A stretch of 64,000 nt of DNA from an uncultured Gemmatimonadota bacterium (GTDB lineage: Bacteria; Gemmatimonadota; Gemmatimonadetes; Gemmatimonadales; Gemmatimonadaceae), in NCBI GenBank assembly GCA_903910555.1, contig CAIVZZ010000001.1, forward strand, positions 248,001 through 312,000. Direction: 5' to 3'. Below are positions 60,127-64,000 of the stretch, in pieces. Position numbers and translations under genes: made by a program. Below the pieces are notes generated by a model. The model saw nothing but the letters and a program-made list of their open reading frames with translations. It was not told the origin of the DNA and ran no database searches. Within the stretch, counting starts at the first letter, position 1, and each line of letters opens with the position of its first letter.

Positions 60127-60353
60127 GATTTAGCCGGTAGCCACGGACCGACGAGGTCCCAATGCCAGGCATCGCGGCGCACTCCATCGCGAGGATCACG
60201 CAAAGGTTTGTATTGCAGCCGCTCGGGGTTGAGGCCGACCGAACGGCCATACGCGATCAAGCTTTCACGATTGCTGGATACGAGATGCGCCATCGGATGT
60301 CCCATCCAGATATGCCGGTGCAGCCACATTCCACCAGACATCGCATGTACCAT
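60123..60353 (-). CDS. Small DUF4031-like protein
   Basis: A 76-residue protein (from ATG 60353) with WMGHPMAHLVSSNRESLIAY and VGLNPERLQYKPLRDPRDGV, which resembles the DUF4031 layout (a His/Trp-rich start, then a short helix and loop). An open frame continues upstream to 60482 without family resemblance, overlapping the pilin gene. Function unknown. It overlaps the lipoprotein gene as GTGA. Confidence 0.6.
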   Translation of the reverse strand: MVHAMSGGMWLHRHIWMGHPMAHLVSSNRESLIAYGRSVGLNPERLQYKPLRDPRDGVRRDAWHWDLVGPWLPAKS

Positions 60354-60409
60354 TCCAGCTCGGCGGTATTCAAACTCACGCCAGCGAACCGGAGCCACCG
60401 GAGCGCGAA

Positions 60410-60793
60410 CTACTGACAGCCGATAAGACCTTCGACCGTCGCGGGCGGCTGCGGCGGCACGTTGCCGATGTAGATCCCGCATGTGAGCGGATACGACGCA
60501 GGATGCGTGGCGGTCGCCGACCAGCCAGATGCTGTCGCGTTCGTGATGTTGAGAACAACGCCAGGCGAGGTGGTGAAGGTCAGCGAAGTCGCATCCGACG
60601 TATACGCGTTGTTGTCGAACAAATACGCTTCTTCGGCCGTCGCGAGGTTGCGCAGGTCAGACTTGATGGCGGTTACGTTGGCTTTGCCCTTGGTGTTCTG
60701 AAATTTCGGAATCGCAATCATCGCCAAAATGCCGATGATGACGACAACGATCAGAAGCTCGATGAGGGTGAAGCCAGCGCGTTTCACAGCCAT
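60410..60793 (-). CDS. Type IV pilin / pseudopilin-like protein
   Basis: A 127-residue prepilin. KRAG-FTLIELLIVVVIIG is the prepilin peptidase site (cut after Gly, Glu at +5) and hydrophobic helix. The rest is a globular domain with a C-terminal disulphide candidate (LTCGIYIGN, EGLIGCQ). ATG 60793 gives the usual short leader MAVKRAG; GTG 60808 would add five residues. No other pilus or type II secretion gene is in the window, so whether it is a pilus subunit or pseudopilin is open. Confidence 0.87.
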   Translation of the reverse strand: MAVKRAGFTLIELLIVVVIIGILAMIAIPKFQNTKGKANVTAIKSDLRNLATAEEAYLFDNNAYTSDATSLTFTTSPGVVLNITNATASGWSATATHPASYPLTCGIYIGNVPPQPPATVEGLIGCQ

Positions 60794-61032
60794 AATCTGT
60801 TCTGGCACCTCGTTGGCACTGCGTGGCGGTTTCAGCTACGAAAAGAAGTTTGTATCTCGTCGACCTAACCGGCAACTGCCCTATATACAAGCAATCACGG
60901 GGCCGTTGAGGGGGGTACTCTGTAAGGTATTTGTTTTCAACGTCTTGCAATGTGGATTGGCTGCTTTCACGTGCCGCTGCAAGGTTCTTTTCGCTACGAT
61001 TCTCGCACTCTGCAAGAGGGTTGCCGACGCTT
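60794..61032. other. Intergenic region between polA and the pilin gene
   Basis: 239 bases with no reading frame I can support. On the minus strand it has several poor -35/-10 like elements (for example TTGAAA and TATATA) but none well spaced. I saw no terminator for polA. Confidence 0.5.
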
Positions 61033-63948
61033 CTATAGCTTCGTTTCGAGCCAGTTTACCCCCGTCCCAACGTCCACGACCAATGGCACATCGAGCTTCA
61101 CCGCGGTGGTCATTTCATGCACAGCGAGTGCCTGAAGTTCGGGCAGTTCGTCGGGTGGACACTCGAATACGAGCTCGTCGTGGACCTGAAGCAGCATTTT
61201 GCTGTCCATTTTCTTCGCGATCAGCGCATGGTGGATATTGATCATCGCGACTTTGATCAGGTCAGCGGCCGAACCCTGAATCGGTGAGTTTTGCGCGATT
61301 CGCTCGCCAAATGCCCGGATGTTGAAGTTCCGGTCTTTCAGTTCGGGGATATAGCGTCGGCGCTTGAAAATTGTTTCGACGTAACCTCGCTCGCGCGCCT
61401 GTTCAACCGTGGTGTCCAAAAAGCGTCGCACACCCGCGAAACGTTCGAAGTAGGTCTCGATGAACGCCTTCGCCTCGGCGTGATCGACTTTGATCTGCCG
61501 CGAGAGTGAGTGCGCGCCCTGTCCATAGATCGTCGCGAAATTGATCGTCTTCGCGCGGCTGCGCATTTCCGATGACACTTCATCGATCGGCACTCCGAAA
61601 ATGATCGATGCCGTTTGTCGATGGATATCACCTCCCGCGCGAAAGGCATCGACAAATGCCGGATCGTGCGAGAGATGCGCGAGCAGACGAAGTTCGATCT
61701 GCGAATAATCGGCGGCGATCATCGTCCATCCCGTCTGCGGGATGAAACCGCGACGGATGTCCTTTCCGAGCTGCCGCCGAATCGGAATATTTTGGAGGTT
61801 CGGATCGCTCGACGAAAGACGCCCGGTGCTCGCCACGGTCTGGCTGTATGACGTGTGAAGACGGCCGTCCTTCGGATTCACCAGCCCCGGCAGGATGTCG
61901 AGATAGGTGTTCTCGAGTTTTGAAAGCTCGCGGTACTCCATGAGCAGTGTCGGCAACGCGTGGCCTTCATCCGCGAGTTCCTGCAACACGGATACATCGG
62001 TGCTCGGCCCGGTCGCCGTTTTTTTCTTAACCGGCATGCCAAGCTTTCCAAACATGATCGCGGCCAATTGCTTGTTCGACGCGATATTGAATTCTGCGCC
62101 GGCCGTTTCGTAGATCTGCTTTTCCACCTGCTCACGCTCTTTCATGAAGCGCGACTTCAGTGAATGGAACCACGGAATGTCGATGGTGATGCCGTGCCAC
62201 TCCATCTCCGCCAGCACGGTAATCAGCGGAATCTCCATGTCGTGCAGAAGCGCGGCGGTAGCTTCGACTTCCGCAAGCTTGGGTTCCAGCAATTCACGCA
62301 GGCGGAACGTCAGGTCGGCGTCAGCGCACGAGTAGTCGCGCGCCGCGGCGATCGGAACTTCGTCGAAGGGAATTTGGTTCTTTCCCTTCCCCGTCAGTTC
62401 GTCGTAGCCCGTCATCGGCAGCTGGAGGAATTCAATTGCGAGCGCGTCGAGCGCGTGCGACCTGCGGCCTGGATCGAGCAGAAAACTCGCCAGCATCGAA
62501 TCAAAGTCGAGCCCGGCGAGTTCCACGCCGGCGCGCCGAAACACGAGCAGGTCGTATTTCGCGTTGTGCGCGGTTTTTTTAACCTTCTTGTCGGCGAGCA
62601 GCGCGCGAAGCGGTTCCATTTCCGCCGAGAGGATCGGCGGCAGGTTTTTCACTGGCTGCGGCCCTTCGGCGGCGAGCATGCGCGAGGCAATGCTCGCGGT
62701 CGCCGCCTTTTCAGCCGCCTTTGGTGTGGCACCGAGCAAGAGATCGCCCTGTGCGGCCTCGCGCTGCTTGTGCGCGAAAGGCAAATAGAACGACTCGCCC
62801 GGTGCGACCGCGATCGAAATGCTCACGAGGTTCGCGCGCAATGGCGTGATAATCGGCGGCGCGCCGACATCGAGCACGGTTTCGGTGTCGACGGAAATGA
62901 ACGGTGCCTTCCGTGCGAGCGCGAGGAGCGCCTTCACGCCCTCAACGGTGTCGACCACCCGGTAGTTCTTCGCAACGGCCGGCTGCGCTGCCGGTTTCGC
63001 ATCACCAACGACTCCCGCTGCGGGCGGTTCCGCCGGCGTTCCCTCGGCCTGGGCCGCCGCTTCCTGCGCGTTGCCGCGAAACTCGAGTTCCACGAACAGG
63101 TCGCGCAGGCGGTTCCAGTCTGGCGTCTTGATCGCCAGCGACGGCAGATCAAGCGTCATGTCTAAATCTTCTCTAATTGTTACTAATTCTTTCGAGAGAA
63201 TGCCATTCGCTGCGAATTCCGTGAGTGCATTGCGTGCACGCGTCGGCTCCACTTCGCTGATATGCTCGAGAATTGATTCGAGCGGGCCCCATTTTTCTAT
63301 GAGTGCGTGCGCGGTTTTCTCACCGATTCCCTTCACTCCCGGCACGTTGTCGGATGTGTCGCCGAGGAGCGCGAGATAGTCGATGACTCGGTTCGGTGGC
63401 ACGCCGAGCCGTTCGGGCGCGTTCTCGAGATCGTACCACTTTTCCGATGTAAATCCGGGACGCCCGTGCCACGGATTCAGGATCCAGATGTTTTCATCCA
63501 CGCACTGCACAAAATCCTTGTCGCCCGAAACGATGACGGCGTGCACGTTCTTCGCGGCGGCTTGTTTGACCAGCGTTCCGATGACGTCGTCGGCTTCGTA
63601 GCCTTCGAGCGAAAGAACCGGAATCTTAAACGCTTCGAGGATCTGCGTGATGCGTTCGACACCCGTATCGAAATCCGCCTGCATTTCCGGGTCGAGGCGT
63701 TCGCGCGTCGCCTTGTACGCCGGATACCGTTCATGCCGAAACGACAAGCCGGCGTCATGCACCCACCCCAGATATTCAGGTTTGTGCTTGTCGATTAATC
63801 GCTTGAGAAAATCGTGCGCACCGCGCGCGATCGAGGTGTTCTCGCCCTTGCTGTTGATGAGTGGCTGGGCGCCGTACGCAAAGAAGGAGCGATAAATCAG
63901 CGCGTAGCCATCTACCAGAAAGAGCCGCGGACTCGGGGCTGGAGGCAT
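61033..63948 (-). CDS. polA: DNA polymerase I
   Basis: A 971-residue family A polymerase. The 5'-3' exonuclease domain opens with LVDGYALIYRSFFA and contains GYEADDVIGTL. The 3'-5' proofreading domain is intact, with the ISVDTET acidic pair near 350 and YSCADADLTFRL. The polymerase domain has motif A AADYSQIELRLLAHLS, motif B RSRAKTINFATIYGQG (with Phe, disfavouring dideoxynucleotides), and motif C LQVHDELVFE. It fills gaps and removes primers. It stands alone in the minus direction. Confidence 0.97.
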   Translation of the reverse strand: MPPAPSPRLFLVDGYALIYRSFFAYGAQPLINSKGENTSIARGAHDFLKRLIDKHKPEYLGWVHDAGLSFRHERYPAYKATRERLDPEMQADFDTGVERITQILEAFKIPVLSLEGYEADDVIGTLVKQAAAKNVHAVIVSGDKDFVQCVDENIWILNPWHGRPGFTSEKWYDLENAPERLGVPPNRVIDYLALLGDTSDNVPGVKGIGEKTAHALIEKWGPLESILEHISEVEPTRARNALTEFAANGILSKELVTIREDLDMTLDLPSLAIKTPDWNRLRDLFVELEFRGNAQEAAAQAEGTPAEPPAAGVVGDAKPAAQPAVAKNYRVVDTVEGVKALLALARKAPFISVDTETVLDVGAPPIITPLRANLVSISIAVAPGESFYLPFAHKQREAAQGDLLLGATPKAAEKAATASIASRMLAAEGPQPVKNLPPILSAEMEPLRALLADKKVKKTAHNAKYDLLVFRRAGVELAGLDFDSMLASFLLDPGRRSHALDALAIEFLQLPMTGYDELTGKGKNQIPFDEVPIAAARDYSCADADLTFRLRELLEPKLAEVEATAALLHDMEIPLITVLAEMEWHGITIDIPWFHSLKSRFMKEREQVEKQIYETAGAEFNIASNKQLAAIMFGKLGMPVKKKTATGPSTDVSVLQELADEGHALPTLLMEYRELSKLENTYLDILPGLVNPKDGRLHTSYSQTVASTGRLSSSDPNLQNIPIRRQLGKDIRRGFIPQTGWTMIAADYSQIELRLLAHLSHDPAFVDAFRAGGDIHRQTASIIFGVPIDEVSSEMRSRAKTINFATIYGQGAHSLSRQIKVDHAEAKAFIETYFERFAGVRRFLDTTVEQARERGYVETIFKRRRYIPELKDRNFNIRAFGERIAQNSPIQGSAADLIKVAMINIHHALIAKKMDSKMLLQVHDELVFECPPDELPELQALAVHEMTTAVKLDVPLVVDVGTGVNWLETKL

Positions 63949-64000
63949 GGTGGGAAGTTAACGCGTCGGAGGCGCGGCCACCGGAACTACACCGGAGCTA

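Noticed and set aside
60794-60840. Sigma54-like TGGCAC-N5-TGGCA near the pilin start
   Set aside because: It deviates from the TTGCW half and points away from the pilin gene.
1-64000. tRNA, rRNA, CRISPR arrays, insertion sequences, prophage
   Set aside because: No cloverleaf-compatible gaps, no regular spaced repeats, no transposase or phage proteins were seen; most gaps are under 150 bases.

Overview
The window is GC-rich, densely coded chromosomal DNA, most likely from a member of the Gemmatimonadota (Gemmatimonadaceae-like). The reasons are a SusC/SusD-type outer-membrane pair, many secreted M1/M16/M28 peptidases, a carboxypeptidase-regulatory plus TonB-plug protein, UPF0182, and extensive ATGA/GTGA start-stop overlaps. 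This assignment is inferred from gene content, not from a marker gene search. I see no rRNA, tRNA, CRISPR array, insertion sequence or prophage. About 50 protein genes are supported, and the window cuts the first one (susC) at its 5' end.

Layout. 1-4260: SusC/SusD pair closed by a strong terminator. 4359-7207 (minus): HD-domain hydrolase, a Wzz/BY-kinase-like membrane protein with a degenerate P-loop, and a cupredoxin lipoprotein. 7278-7544: regulatory region with a Crp/Fnr-type palindrome, a strong promoter, a short His-rich leader peptide and an attenuator terminator. 7588-14818: complete histidine operon hisG-D-C-H-A-B-F-N-IE. 14821-17540 (minus): inactive and active M16 peptidase pair, divergent from murB. 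18504-21924 (minus): a coupled trio (helix-turn-helix protein, degenerate nucleotidyltransferase-like protein, outer-membrane barrel) behind an AT-rich promoter with a perfect 17-bp palindrome. 21988-25753: threonine dehydratase and a secreted M1 aminopeptidase.

25785-31367 (minus): six-gene membrane-lipid operon (desaturase, FAD oxidoreductase, DUF1365, Cfa, Cfa-like methyltransferase, DUF2177). 31417-33064 (minus): plug-only TonB protein and a Lys-rich small protein. 33151-40910: UPF0182, a second M1 peptidase, PQQ dehydrogenase and M28 peptidase. 40974-43215 (minus): ArsC-like, TerC and PP2C operon. 43317-46704: YheT hydrolase, an AT-flanked orphan, dienelactone-hydrolase-like lipoprotein, NfeD-like protein and a small conserved-looking protein.

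46728-53894 looks origin-proximal: mnmG, a GT-C glycosyltransferase-like protein, a 0.5-kb noncoding stretch with 10-bp tandem repeats and a parS site, then parA, parB, a membrane coiled-coil protein and a bactofilin. 53994-59242: BMP-type nucleoside ABC importer with a Nif3-family gene inserted. 59239-60793 (minus): lipoprotein, DUF4031-like protein and type IV pilin-like protein. 61033-63948 (minus): polA.

The strongest non-gene signal is the histidine attenuator. A 28-codon leader peptide has five His codons in seven, placed just before the first of three mutually exclusive pairings, the last being an intrinsic terminator upstream of hisG. Other items worth attention are the palindrome-controlled HTH/nucleotidyltransferase-like/outer-membrane trio, the parS plus 10-bp repeat region, the lipid operon, and a glycosyltransferase gene whose first membrane helix lies in frame upstream of any ATG/GTG/TTG.
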